Source: a virus. From it: a DNA stretch of 30,012 nt. Shown here in pieces: positions 7,461-13,524 of the stretch (positions are counted from its first letter, which is position 1; each line of letters opens with the position of its first letter). Where the stretch lies: positions 3,666 to 33,677 of the IMG/VR virus record IMGVR_UViG_3300000116_000092. One strand, given 5' to 3'. A model generated the notes under the pieces. The model saw only the letters and a program-made list of their open reading frames with translations. It had not been told where the DNA came from and searched no databases. Position numbers and translations under genes: made by a program.

Positions 7461-8086
7461 GATGGAATGTCTTAGGTAATGGCGATAATGCCTTTCAGTA
7501 TGAGAGAGGTACGCCGGGTAAACTTCTTATTTGTAATATGCCCCCATTCGAGATTCCTAACAATGAAGTCTTTGCTACATGTATGGTTGACTATAAGATG
7601 ATGGTTGCACTTGCTAATAAACATATCAAGTTGGATATGTACGATTGGATACTGGGTACCCGTCCACGTCACTGGATGGAAATGCAACCACAATTCTATC
7701 TGAAGTATGCGCAGAAGATCAAGGCAATGCACACACATATCCCGTCTTATGCGAAACTACAAGGACAGAACGAAGCACAGGCTGCGACAAATTACTCGTG
7801 TGGTCATATGGCAGTAGACTACGCATGTCGTGTACAGAAGGCGACTGAAGTCCACATCTACGGATTCGACTCGATGTTCGATACAAGTCTCCGTAGTTAT
7901 ACCGACTTGTTATTAGAATCAGATCGAAGTTCACAGAACACACATCGTCTCGCAAATAACTGGAGACCTATTTGGACAAAGATGTTCGAAGAGTTTGACA
8001 ATACACAGTTTTTCCTGTATCATAGTCATAGTAAACTGAAATTCCCTGTAGGGGATAATGTCAAAATAGTTGTGGAGAAAAAATAA
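7457..8086 (+). CDS. DUF115/sialyltransferase-like protein
   Basis: The 209-residue protein begins with a Rossmann-type first strand (WNVLGNGDNAF) followed by KLLICNMPPF and VFATCMVDYKMM. The second half has TNYSCGHMAVDYACR then EVHIYGFDSMFD. The order 'GNG-S/D...N...D...S-G-A-A...IYGFD' is seen in DUF115 and some sialyltransferase-like glycosyltransferases, which suggests another sugar-transfer enzyme. The similarity is short and seen by eye only. The gene is coupled at both ends (ATGA upstream, TAATG downstream). Confidence 0.4.
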   Translation: MRWNVLGNGDNAFQYERGTPGKLLICNMPPFEIPNNEVFATCMVDYKMMVALANKHIKLDMYDWILGTRPRHWMEMQPQFYLKYAQKIKAMHTHIPSYAKLQGQNEAQAATNYSCGHMAVDYACRVQKATEVHIYGFDSMFDTSLRSYTDLLLESDRSSQNTHRLANNWRPIWTKMFEEFDNTQFFLYHSHSKLKFPVGDNVKIVVEKK

Positions 8087-8235
8087 TGCCTAGTATAGAT
8101 GATGTGATAGAAATCAGTAAAAAGTTCGGTGAGTTTATAAAGTACACTTGTGTTGATTTTAAAGCTGTTTGGGAGTTCCGACCCAACGTACTTATTTGGT
8201 GTGGTATTGCATTCTTGATTGCCTGTTTTGTATAA
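8086..8235 (+). CDS. Small membrane protein (49 aa)
   Basis: The ATG at 8086 overlaps the preceding TAA (TAATG) and opens a 49-codon frame. The first 34 residues are polar, and the last 15 (VLIWCGIAFLIACFV) form a C-terminal membrane anchor. The stop codon at 8233-8235 lies inside the perfect late promoter TATAAATA. A tail-anchored topology is predicted. No family was recognised; a role in lysis or membrane modification is possible but unsupported. Confidence 0.5.
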   Translation: MPSIDDVIEISKKFGEFIKYTCVDFKAVWEFRPNVLIWCGIAFLIACFV

Positions 8236-8238
8236 ATA
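8231..8238 (+). promoter_or_regulatory. T4-type late promoter
   Basis: An exact TATAAATA, the T4 late consensus recognised by gp55 with gp33 and the gp45 clamp. Transcription should begin near 8244, giving a leader of about 29 bases before the kinase-like gene at 8273. It marks that gene as late. Confidence 0.85.
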
Positions 8239-8272
8239 CACTTATAAAATAACATTCGGGAACATAATTTAA

Positions 8273-9145
8273 ATGCAATCTTTTAACACATTCTTAAAAG
8301 AAGAGACCTTCCTCTCAGAAGAATCGGAAGCGTTACTTGAAAAACTCATTACCTTTGGTGGTAAAGCATACCCTAAGTTTGGTAACATTGTTATCATGGC
8401 CGGTGGTGCGGGTTCTGGTAAAGGATTCATTCTGAGTAATCTGGTAGGTATCGAAGGAAAGACTTTCGATGTGGATGAGTTGAAGAAACTTGCAGCTAAG
8501 ACACCTGCGATCCAGAAACGAGTCAAGGACGAACTCGGTGTGGACATTTTTAAATTGTCACAGAACCTAAAAGACCCCAAGAACGTAGAGAAACTTCATG
8601 AAATCATTGGTATCTATCTAAAGACTGATAAGTCCAAAGAGAGGTTATTCTATCGTTCTGTATTGACCGCACCTGTTGATCGTAAACCAAACATTATCTT
8701 CGACATGACCTTCAAGGAATTGTCTAAGTTGGAGAAGGTTGCGAATGATGCGTCTAAGTTAGGTTACGATAAAAAGAACATCCATATCGTATGGGTTGTG
8801 AATGATATCGAAGTTGCGAAGGCACAGAATGCGAAACGTGCACGTGTTGTACCTACCGAGATTCTTGTCAATACTCACCGTGGTGCAGCTAACACTATGG
8901 GTGATATCATCAACATGGGTAACAAACTCAAGAAGTATATGGATGGGGATATCGTATTCGCATTCAACAAAGTTGGTGTAGATGCGAATCTGGAGAAGTC
9001 TGGTAAGGGTGGTTCATACGTCAAAGACGCAAACTACTTCTATGTCAAGAGAGCAGGTAAACCACCTACTCCCGTTGACCAATTAGATAAAGATATTCGT
9101 TCTAAGATTGCAGGTTATGTACCTAAGAACGTAGACTGGAACTAA
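8273..9145 (+). CDS. P-loop kinase/zeta-toxin-like protein with capsid-targeting-like N-terminus
   Basis: The 290-residue protein has a Walker A motif GGAGSGKG at 44-51, then PNIIFDMTFKELSKL as a likely second acidic strand, and NIHIVWVVNDIEVAKAQNAKRAR, which resembles the LID/Arg region of zeta-toxin and small-molecule kinases. The substrate is unknown. The first residues, MQSFNTFLKE, resemble the capsid-targeting sequence of T4 internal proteins (MKTYQEFIAE), and L8-K9-E10 and L14-S15-E16 fit the LxE cleavage rule of the gp21 prohead protease. Expression from a late promoter supports a packaged, injected protein. Its stop overlaps the stop of the convergent gene. Confidence 0.7.
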   Translation: MQSFNTFLKEETFLSEESEALLEKLITFGGKAYPKFGNIVIMAGGAGSGKGFILSNLVGIEGKTFDVDELKKLAAKTPAIQKRVKDELGVDIFKLSQNLKDPKNVEKLHEIIGIYLKTDKSKERLFYRSVLTAPVDRKPNIIFDMTFKELSKLEKVANDASKLGYDKKNIHIVWVVNDIEVAKAQNAKRARVVPTEILVNTHRGAANTMGDIINMGNKLKKYMDGDIVFAFNKVGVDANLEKSGKGGSYVKDANYFYVKRAGKPPTPVDQLDKDIRSKIAGYVPKNVDWN

Positions 9146-10017
9146 CCTTTGTGACACCGGATCATGTCATTGAGTATCGAATATTCAATGGCACGATCCT
9201 CTTCTGACATTTCTCTGAACTTACTGTCCCAAATAGAACGGTTCACAAACACCTGATTCAACCATTCACTATTCTCTTCTATCGCGCCTTCAATATACTT
9301 TGCTTTGTCTGGGTCTTGATAATTGATATCTATTATATCAAAAGATTCATCACAGTACGGTGCGAATACTGATTTCACATGATGATAAGTGAAAGCAGTA
9401 TCTTCGGTCTCTTTGGGAACACCTGCAAGTATAACACAATCATATGATGTATCTGGTGGTGGTGATAGTCCAATAGTTTCTTGGCCACCTTTGTATTGTT
9501 TATCTGCCGGTATCAAATCGATTTCATATCTTTTATATAAAGAGTGCATCAATTTTCTATGTCTGAGTTCGGTTGGTACTACAGTATGCATTTCTATGTT
9601 ATATTTGTATTCCATCTTAACAATGGGAATAAACTGTGTCCACACGTTGGGATCTACCATAGTATCTTCGAGAGACTTCACTGAAGGAGTCTTATGTATC
9701 TGGCGATCACTACCACGTTGGAATGTCCAACTAGTCTGTGCCGAATTGTAATGACCGACAAACAGTATCTTACGGTAACCCTTTAGTGCGATATAGTTTA
9801 ATATCATAGGGACATAGTTAAACACGTCATTGACAGTATTTGCATCCGCGTCATGCCATCTCAGGTTCAAATCGTTTTTTCTAACTTCGCCCCCTATCAG
9901 AAAGTTGAGTCTACCCCACACATCCTTTTTCATGTCACGGTGAATATATCTACTCATAGATGTACTGTTCACTCTAGGTGAATTGATAACGAGCTCGTTT
10001 GCTGTCCTATAATACAT
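9142..10017 (-). CDS. Hypothetical protein (291 aa), unknown function
   Basis: I do not recognise this 291-residue soluble protein. It has a possible alpha/beta core: YRKILFVGHYNSAQTSW (about 81-97) reads as a strand and loop, and CVILAGVPKET as a second strand. Trp and charged residues are common, and there is no signal or membrane segment. It is the second gene of a minus-strand pair, three bases after the upstream gene, and shares that gene's late promoter. Its last codon overlaps the stop of the convergent kinase-like gene (CTAA). Confidence 0.65.
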   Translation of the reverse strand: MYYRTANELVINSPRVNSTSMSRYIHRDMKKDVWGRLNFLIGGEVRKNDLNLRWHDADANTVNDVFNYVPMILNYIALKGYRKILFVGHYNSAQTSWTFQRGSDRQIHKTPSVKSLEDTMVDPNVWTQFIPIVKMEYKYNIEMHTVVPTELRHRKLMHSLYKRYEIDLIPADKQYKGGQETIGLSPPPDTSYDCVILAGVPKETEDTAFTYHHVKSVFAPYCDESFDIIDINYQDPDKAKYIEGAIEENSEWLNQVFVNRSIWDSKFREMSEEDRAIEYSILNDMIRCHKG

Positions 10018-10020
10018 GGG

Positions 10021-10284
10021 TTACCCTTTATAAATGTTTTGTATATGGTCTTCGAATTGTTCTATTTTCTCAAGACGATTAGGCCACAGAATATAATCTT
10101 TCTGGGGATTCTGTTTCAAGTTGTTTAGTAGAGGTTGTACCGCATTGAACAGATTGTCTAAACGTTTTTCGAGTTCGCTAACAGTTGTAGAATTCTCATT
10201 GGCGGCTGTCTGCGCCTCTTGAACCGCATCCAGTTCATCCTCGTCAACTATAGTGAAACCGAAATCAAAAATGTCGTCACTCAT
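10021..10284 (-). CDS. Conserved T4-like small coiled-coil protein (87 aa)
   Basis: The protein has 87 residues from the ATG at 10284, preceded by AAAGG seven bases upstream. An earlier ATG at 10305 would sit only two bases after the predicted late transcript start (about 10307), so it is unlikely. The N-terminus (SDDIFDFGFTIVDEDEL) is acidic, the middle (about 25-60) is helical and probably coiled-coil, and DYILWPNR follows. This acidic-plus-helical plan resembles an unnamed small protein I associate with marine T4-like phages. Function unknown; late expression suggests morphogenesis. Confidence 0.65.
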   Translation of the reverse strand: MSDDIFDFGFTIVDEDELDAVQEAQTAANENSTTVSELEKRLDNLFNAVQPLLNNLKQNPQKDYILWPNRLEKIEQFEDHIQNIYKG

Positions 10285-10312
10285 ATTTATACCTTTATTT
10301 TTCATTTTCTTT

Positions 10313-10320
10313 TATTTATA
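10313..10320 (-). promoter_or_regulatory. T4-type late promoter (minus strand)
   Basis: TATTTATA on the plus strand is an exact TATAAATA on the minus strand. The predicted start near 10307 gives a leader of about 22 bases to the ATG at 10284. It drives the two minus-strand genes that follow. Confidence 0.75.
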
Positions 10321-10322
10321 TG

Positions 10323-10351
10323 TTGCCTTACCTACAGAAATACTATATAAT
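10323..10351 (+). promoter_or_regulatory. Early-type sigma70 promoter
   Basis: TTGCCT (10323-10328), a 17-base spacer and a perfect TATAAT (10346-10351). Transcription would start near 10358, 20 bases before the 62-residue ORF, whose GAGGA ribosome site is at 10366-10370. It lies back to back with the minus-strand late promoter and begins the early-type region. Confidence 0.7.
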
Positions 10352-10377
10352 TATCTAAGATAACTGAGGAAAGTATT

Positions 10378-10566
10378 ATGTCTGCAATGGGTACATTAGT
10401 ATTAGAAATTCAAGAGTTTGTAGATCCACTCGTCTATATGGGTGCAACAAACGAAACTATCATGGAGCAGTTCGAAGCTCTCTTTAAGAACCATCCACAC
10501 TACAACTACATGAAAGAAGTGGTTGAGAGTCAGATCGGTGTTAGACAATTCTTGAGAGAGGGTTAG
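10378..10566 (+). CDS. Small hypothetical early protein (62 aa)
   Basis: The 62-residue protein has a strong ribosome site (GAGGA, seven bases before ATG) right after a sigma70-type promoter. It is acidic and helical, without membrane segments or cysteines. I do not recognise it. The first gene of an early transcription unit in T4-like phages is often a host-takeover protein, but nothing specific supports that here. Confidence 0.65.
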   Translation: MSAMGTLVLEIQEFVDPLVYMGATNETIMEQFEALFKNHPHYNYMKEVVESQIGVRQFLREG

Positions 10567-10571
10567 GAGGT

Positions 10572-10751
10572 ATGAGTAAGTGGTGGAGAATATGGGCGAA
10601 GAGTCTAGGTGAAAAGGTCGGAGAAACTGATACCCAAGCTAATACTGTTGCTGGCATTAGGACTGTGTGGTGGTGTACTCATATGGCGACTTGTATCTTT
10701 ATCATCCTCAATGCTATAGCGAATCACGGGTGGGGTCTCATTGGACTTTGA
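10572..10751 (+). CDS. Small membrane protein (59 aa)
   Basis: This 59-codon frame opens at 10572. It starts MSKWWRIWAKSLGEK, an aromatic basic amphipathic segment, and has one membrane segment near residues 38-50 (MATCIFIILNAIA). Similar small W-rich, single-span proteins occur in marine T4-like phages, from memory; function unknown. The AGGAGG at 10565-10570 is unusually close to the ATG, so pairing may use the upstream part (TTAGGA). It follows the 62-residue gene by five bases, consistent with one transcript. Confidence 0.6.
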   Translation: MSKWWRIWAKSLGEKVGETDTQANTVAGIRTVWWCTHMATCIFIILNAIANHGWGLIGL

Positions 10752-10784
10752 CGTTGAAACTATTATCGTTCCATATTCGAAAAG

Positions 10785-10800
10785 GTTATAAGCATATAAC
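10785..10800 (+). other. Hairpin upstream of promoter cassette copy 1
   Basis: GTTATA and TATAAC form a six-pair stem around a four-base loop. It lies just upstream of the first duplicated early promoter. A related palindrome (TATATGCATATA) sits at the matching place in copy 2. There is no U-run, so it is not a classical terminator. It recalls the early-promoter stem-loop (PeSL) cassettes described in T4-type phages. Confidence 0.45.
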
Positions 10801-10875
10801 AAAATGTTCTGAAAAAGGGGTTGTGCGATACATAGAATGGTGGTATAATAGTACCCTATTGAGATGAGAGAGAAA
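10792..10875 (+). repeat. Promoter-leader cassette, copy 1
   Basis: It holds two blocks identical to copy 2. A 15-base block (10792-10806, GCATATAACAAAATG) precedes the -35, and a 31-base block (10845-10875) covers most of the -10, the start site and the leader, ending GAGAGAGAAA. The region between is diverged, and the start ATGATTAAA follows in both copies. Confidence 0.8.
10821..10849 (+). promoter_or_regulatory. Early-type sigma70 promoter in cassette copy 1
   Basis: TTGTGC (10821-10826), a 17-base spacer and a perfect TATAAT (10844-10849). Transcription near 10856 leaves a leader of about 26 bases to the chosen ATG at 10882, but only about eight to an alternative ATG at 10864. Confidence 0.75.
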
Positions 10876-10881
10876 ACGATT

Positions 10882-11064
10882 ATGATTAAAGTTGGTGAGA
10901 AAGTCTACTGTAACTGGGGTGCGATGCATCCGACCGAAGAACGTACTGTCTTAAAGATTGACGGTGATCGTATGTGGTGTGACGAAGGTTTCACTATGTT
11001 ACTTGCCGACTTACGTGACATGAACGAGAACTACAGAAGTCCTATCGGGGTTTATCGGTTATGA
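10882..11064 (+). CDS. Small hypothetical early protein (60 aa), cassette copy 1
   Basis: The protein has 60 residues. The ATG at 10864 is in frame but nearly leaderless, so the ATG at 10882, behind the purine-rich leader, is preferred; copy 2 has the same ATGATTAAA start. KVYCNWGAMHPTEE and IDGDRMWCDEG suggest a small beta-rich fold with paired cysteines. Its KVYCNW matches the same six residues in the phage co-chaperonin upstream; shared ancestry is not implied. Function unknown. The stop overlaps the next small ORF (ATGA). Confidence 0.55.
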   Translation: MIKVGEKVYCNWGAMHPTEERTVLKIDGDRMWCDEGFTMLLADLRDMNENYRSPIGVYRL

Positions 11065-11138
11065 GAGAAGTGAGTAGATTTTTATTTCAGTTGACAATCA
11101 TAGTGATAGTGAGTGTCCTCTCCCTTCAATATCTATAG
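11061..11138 (+). CDS. Possible membrane peptide (25 aa)
   Basis: A 25-codon frame overlaps the preceding stop (ATGA), so it could be read by reinitiation. The peptide is almost all one hydrophobic segment (FLFQLTIIVIVSVLSLQYL) after five polar residues. There is no good ribosome site. Phage membrane peptides of this size exist, but chance cannot be ruled out. Confidence 0.3.
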   Translation: MREVSRFLFQLTIIVIVSVLSLQYL

Positions 11139-11148
11139 AGGATATGTT

Positions 11149-11358
11149 ATGAGTAAAACAATTAAAAAGTTTATAGCAAGAGCTGATCATGGCGGTTGTT
11201 ACTTTGAAGTTGAAGCAGAGACATTTGATGAAGCAAGAGAACTACTCAAACATGATGGATTCAGCGGTTACTTGTACGAAGAAACATATCAACTGATTAG
11301 CACAACACCGCACATAGTTGGAGAAGTAGAGAGATCGTTCGCACAATATAATTATTAG
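11149..11358 (+). CDS. Small hypothetical early protein (69 aa)
   Basis: The protein has 69 residues from the ATG at 11149, preceded by AGAGGA (11137-11142) six bases upstream; an upstream in-frame start at 11113 has no site. The N-terminus SKTIKKFIARAD is basic and the middle (GGCYFEVEAETFDEARELL) looks like a strand-helix pair, a pattern seen in small phage alpha/beta proteins. I do not recognise the family. It lies between the two copies of the promoter cassette. Confidence 0.6.
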   Translation: MSKTIKKFIARADHGGCYFEVEAETFDEARELLKHDGFSGYLYEETYQLISTTPHIVGEVERSFAQYNY

Positions 11359-11364
11359 GTATAT

Positions 11365-11458
11365 GCATATAACAAAATGATCTAAAAATAAGTGAAATAG
11401 TTGTTGCATTATTGTTTTGGTTATGAGATAATAGTACCCTATTGAGATGAGAGAGAAA
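11365..11458 (+). repeat. Promoter-leader cassette, copy 2
   Basis: Blocks 11365-11379 (15 bases) and 11428-11458 (31 bases) are identical to copy 1. The 48 bases between them have diverged from the 38 in copy 1. Selection has kept the -10/leader block and the upstream block, while the -35 and spacer changed. Confidence 0.8.
11404..11432 (+). promoter_or_regulatory. Early-type sigma70 promoter in cassette copy 2
   Basis: TTGCAT (11404-11409), a 17-base spacer and GATAAT (11427-11432), one base off consensus. It drives the small gene at 11462 behind the shared GAGAGAGAAA leader. Confidence 0.7.
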
Positions 11459-11461
11459 GTT

Positions 11462-11605
11462 ATGATTAAATATGTATTGAGAAACGTTGTTAATGACCAG
11501 TTAATAAACTGTAAGATGTTCGACACTATGGTCGATGCCCTTAACTACAGACATACTTATCTTGAACGTGATGTTGCTTGGGTCGATCAGGTGGAGGTGA
11601 AGTAA
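11462..11605 (+). CDS. Small hypothetical early protein (47 aa), cassette copy 2
   Basis: This 47-codon frame starts ATGATTAAA exactly where copy 1 has its start, but the protein after MIK is different (YVLRNVVNDQLINCKMF). It is soluble and acidic at its end. The shared cassette with an unrelated ORF behind it suggests the promoter piece moves independently of the gene. Function unknown. The stop overlaps the next start (TAATG). Confidence 0.6.
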   Translation: MIKYVLRNVVNDQLINCKMFDTMVDALNYRHTYLERDVAWVDQVEVK

Positions 11606-11772
11606 TGGTGCTCTTAAAAGTTTTCTTAACTATTGTACTGATTATTATCTTTTGTGTTATCGCTATAGGTGGTTCTCTGGCTGCGATGTATGAAAGAGAC
11701 GAAATTCGAAAAGGTATGCGTGAAGGTAAAAACGACTACTATGGTAATAAAATTGAAGAGGAAGATGAATAA
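11605..11772 (+). CDS. Small membrane protein (55 aa)
   Basis: The 55-residue protein has one N-terminal membrane span (about residues 4-26, LKVFLTIVLIIIFCVIAIGG), then a charged cytoplasmic or periplasmic tail. The ATG at 11605 overlaps the preceding stop, and its own stop overlaps the next start (TAATG); an in-frame start at 11578 lies inside the neighbour. A membrane-anchored early protein; function unknown. Confidence 0.65.
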   Translation: MVLLKVFLTIVLIIIFCVIAIGGSLAAMYERDEIRKGMREGKNDYYGNKIEEEDE

Positions 11773-12131
11773 TGTTTAATAATTATACTTGTAATGTTGT
11801 GTACGGTTCTACTGGTGAACGTTCTATGTTCATGGGAATGGACTTAACTTGTGACTTCAAAGTCTCTCATGCACTTGGTGAACGCCCTGTCGTTGACAAA
11901 GAGATCCAACTCGGTCGTGAAAAATATAAAGTTGGTGAACTTTTGAATTCCGCAATTGGTTTGAAGTATGACTTGATCCTCCGCATGATGATGCGTGACG
12001 GAACTATCGATTACGACACGGTTGTTCGTGTTGGTTATGTTGGTCGTCTCCGTGAAGTCTACGTTGTGAAAGACGAAGAAGCATACCGCATCTTTGGTAA
12101 GACTTACTATGGGTTGTATAACAATGATTAG
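11772..12131 (+). CDS. Hypothetical protein (119 aa)
   Basis: The 119-residue soluble protein is mixed alpha/beta with no recognised motif. Its C-terminal part (DYDTVVRVGYVGRLREVYVVKDEEAYRI, positions about 80-107) reads as beta strands. Two cysteines (residues 7 and 27) are far apart. It is translationally coupled to the membrane protein before it and overlaps the next small ORF by eight bases. Unknown function. Confidence 0.6.
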   Translation: MFNNYTCNVVYGSTGERSMFMGMDLTCDFKVSHALGERPVVDKEIQLGREKYKVGELLNSAIGLKYDLILRMMMRDGTIDYDTVVRVGYVGRLREVYVVKDEEAYRIFGKTYYGLYNND

Positions 12132-12228
12132 TGGTGAGTTTCTTTTTTCTGATATTATTTCTCTTGCCATATTCTGTTTACTTATGGTAGTATGGTGGGA
12201 GATAAAGGGGATGGGGGATGACGAATAA
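12124..12228 (+). CDS. Small membrane peptide (34 aa)
   Basis: The 34-codon frame from 12124 overlaps the end of the preceding gene. Residues 10-26 (IISLAIFCLLMVVWWEI) form a single membrane segment, and the end is charged (GMGDDE). It overlaps the next small gene by 11 bases. Position in a coupled chain supports it; function unknown. Confidence 0.45.
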   Translation: MISGEFLFSDIISLAIFCLLMVVWWEIKGMGDDE

Positions 12229-12391
12229 AAAGAAACATGGATTGGGTAAGACCTCCAATCCTGTCGCTAAGTTCGCTAAACGTTTCAACAAGTCTGCGGT
12301 TATGGTTGACCGAAAGAAAGAAGAGAGACGTACTGGTGGACGTTGGAACCTTGATGATGATTTTTATGATTCCGATGGAGGAAAAGAATAG
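12218..12391 (+). CDS. Small basic protein (57 aa)
   Basis: The 57-codon frame has a G-rich ribosome site upstream. The first 40 residues are Lys/Arg-rich (KHGLGKTSNPVAKFAKRFN, then DRKKEERRTGGR), and the last 14 are acidic with WNLDDDFYDSD. Such basic 'NPVAK' proteins are common in T4-like marine phages, as far as I recall; nucleic-acid binding is an inference from charge. It ends immediately before the next ATG. Confidence 0.6.
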   Translation: MTNKKKHGLGKTSNPVAKFAKRFNKSAVMVDRKKEERRTGGRWNLDDDFYDSDGGKE

Positions 12392-12937
12392 ATGAATGTA
12401 TTTCGATTAGATGATGATCCCGTGAAAGCTGCGCAGTTGATGTGTGACAAACATGTAGTCAAGATGGTTATCGAGTATGGTCAACTACTGTCTACCGCAC
12501 ACCGAGTCATAGACGGTACCATGTACCTCGGTAAGACTAAGAATGGTCGTAACATCAAACGATGGAGACTCGATGGTACAGCGCAAGAGGAGGTCTTATA
12601 CAAGGCATCTCACGTGAATCATCCATCAAACATCTGGTGTCGTGAGAATGACAAGAACTATCGTTGGTTATACAAACACTTTGTGGCCTGCGCAAAAGAA
12701 TATCAACATCGTTATGGACGTGTACACGCGACCTTCGATAAACTCAATGGGTTTGTGTGGTTCGCACCTCGCAAAATCAAACAGACCGCTCACGAGTCCG
12801 TGATGCCACAGTGTATGCCTGACGAATGTAAGCGGGATAGTGTGGTTGAAGGATACCGTACCTACTACGTACAGGAGAAAAAGTACTTTGCCAAATGGAC
12901 AAAACGCGAGACACCAACTTGGTTTGTATCTCCTTAG
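12392..12937 (+). CDS. Conserved phage protein, CDKHVVKM family (181 aa)
   Basis: The protein begins MNVFRLDDDPVKAAQ, then MCDKHVVKMVIEYGQLLS (residues 17-34), SHVNHPSNIWCRE and NYRWLYKHFVACAKEYQHRYG, and closes with VEGYRTYYVQEK and KWTKRETPTWF. This ordered set of His, Cys and Trp motifs defines a family found in many tailed phages and some bacteria. Some databases annotate it as a pyrimidine dimer DNA glycosylase; I cannot confirm that activity from sequence. The conserved H/C/W residues suggest an enzyme. It is full-length and has its own AGGA ribosome site. Confidence 0.65.
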   Translation: MNVFRLDDDPVKAAQLMCDKHVVKMVIEYGQLLSTAHRVIDGTMYLGKTKNGRNIKRWRLDGTAQEEVLYKASHVNHPSNIWCRENDKNYRWLYKHFVACAKEYQHRYGRVHATFDKLNGFVWFAPRKIKQTAHESVMPQCMPDECKRDSVVEGYRTYYVQEKKYFAKWTKRETPTWFVSP

Positions 12938-12941
12938 AGTG

Positions 12942-13052
12942 ATGTTAATATTTTGGTTGGCGTTTAGTGTAGACAATGAGGATGACCTATATGGAGTGAT
13001 GTCGAGTATTCGTAGATTGAATGAATGTAAAAAAGTGGTAAATTTAACTTGA
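12942..13052 (+). CDS. Possible small protein (36 aa)
   Basis: A 36-codon frame starts four bases after the preceding stop. It has a short hydrophobic start (LIFWLAFSV), then acidic and basic residues. The ribosome site is weak. The end of this frame overlaps the -35 of the next promoter. Plausible but not compelling. Confidence 0.35.
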   Translation: MLIFWLAFSVDNEDDLYGVMSSIRRLNECKKVVNLT

Positions 13053-13077
13053 CAGTGATAAGGAAATGATATATAAT
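13049..13077 (+). promoter_or_regulatory. Perfect-consensus sigma70 promoter
   Basis: TTGACA (13049-13054), a 17-base spacer and TATAAT (13072-13077) match the consensus exactly. The start would fall near 13084. It most likely drives the gene at 13204 and those after it, through gp33. Confidence 0.85.
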
Positions 13078-13246
13078 GTCTAAACAAATGAGATATCTTA
13101 AACTCAGATCTGCGCAACAAAGATTAGAGAGTCAAAGAAGATCACGAAGAATGCTAATTATGCATGAACAAGAAATTAATAAAATTGAAGGAGAAGACCC
13201 GTTATGTCCTACACAGAAAAGCAGTTCAAAGAAGACGTTGAAGTAA
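13076..13246 (+). CDS. Possible basic small protein overlapping promoter (56 aa)
   Basis: A 56-codon frame starts inside the -10 of the promoter and overlaps the next gene by 43 bases. It is Arg/Gln-rich (QQRLESQRRSRRM) and could be an RNA- or DNA-binding peptide. It can only be made from transcripts that start further upstream, or from the internal ATG at 13088. Doubtful. Confidence 0.25.
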   Translation: MSKQMRYLKLRSAQQRLESQRRSRRMLIMHEQEINKIEGEDPLCPTQKSSSKKTLK

Positions 13247-13524
13247 CTAAACGTATTCTGAAAGACACTTATGTCAATAACATCATTTACGTCCAAGAAC
13301 GTATTAAAGATGGTGCTGATGAAAGTGAGTTAAAAAACATCGAAGATCTTATCATTGCAAACGAACGATTAATCGTTTACTTTGATGAAGGTGATGATTG
13401 GGTAAAACAACTACATGAAGAGGCCTCAGGGTCAGGAGATGATAATGGAACAAGCAGTGAACGAACTAACACCGGAGATGATGAAGAAGCAGTCGCTCGA
13501 ATTGAAGAAGCAAGGAATAGTTGA
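13204..13524 (+). CDS. Hypothetical acidic protein (106 aa)
   Basis: The first 75 residues are helical and charged (KQFKEDVEVTKRILKD, DESELKNIEDLIIANERLIV), and the tail (about 73-106) is low-complexity, Ser/Gly/Asp/Glu-rich. AAGGAG lies ten bases upstream. That tail is the part that overlaps the next gene in a different frame, which may explain its odd composition. I do not recognise the family. Confidence 0.6.
   Translation: MSYTEKQFKEDVEVTKRILKDTYVNNIIYVQERIKDGADESELKNIEDLIIANERLIVYFDEGDDWVKQLHEEASGSGDDNGTSSERTNTGDDEEAVARIEEARNS

Noticed and set aside
10284-10291. A second exact TATAAATA on the minus strand
   Set aside because: It overlaps the start codon of the 87-residue protein; transcription would start past the ATG. 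The copy at 10313-10320 is placed correctly.
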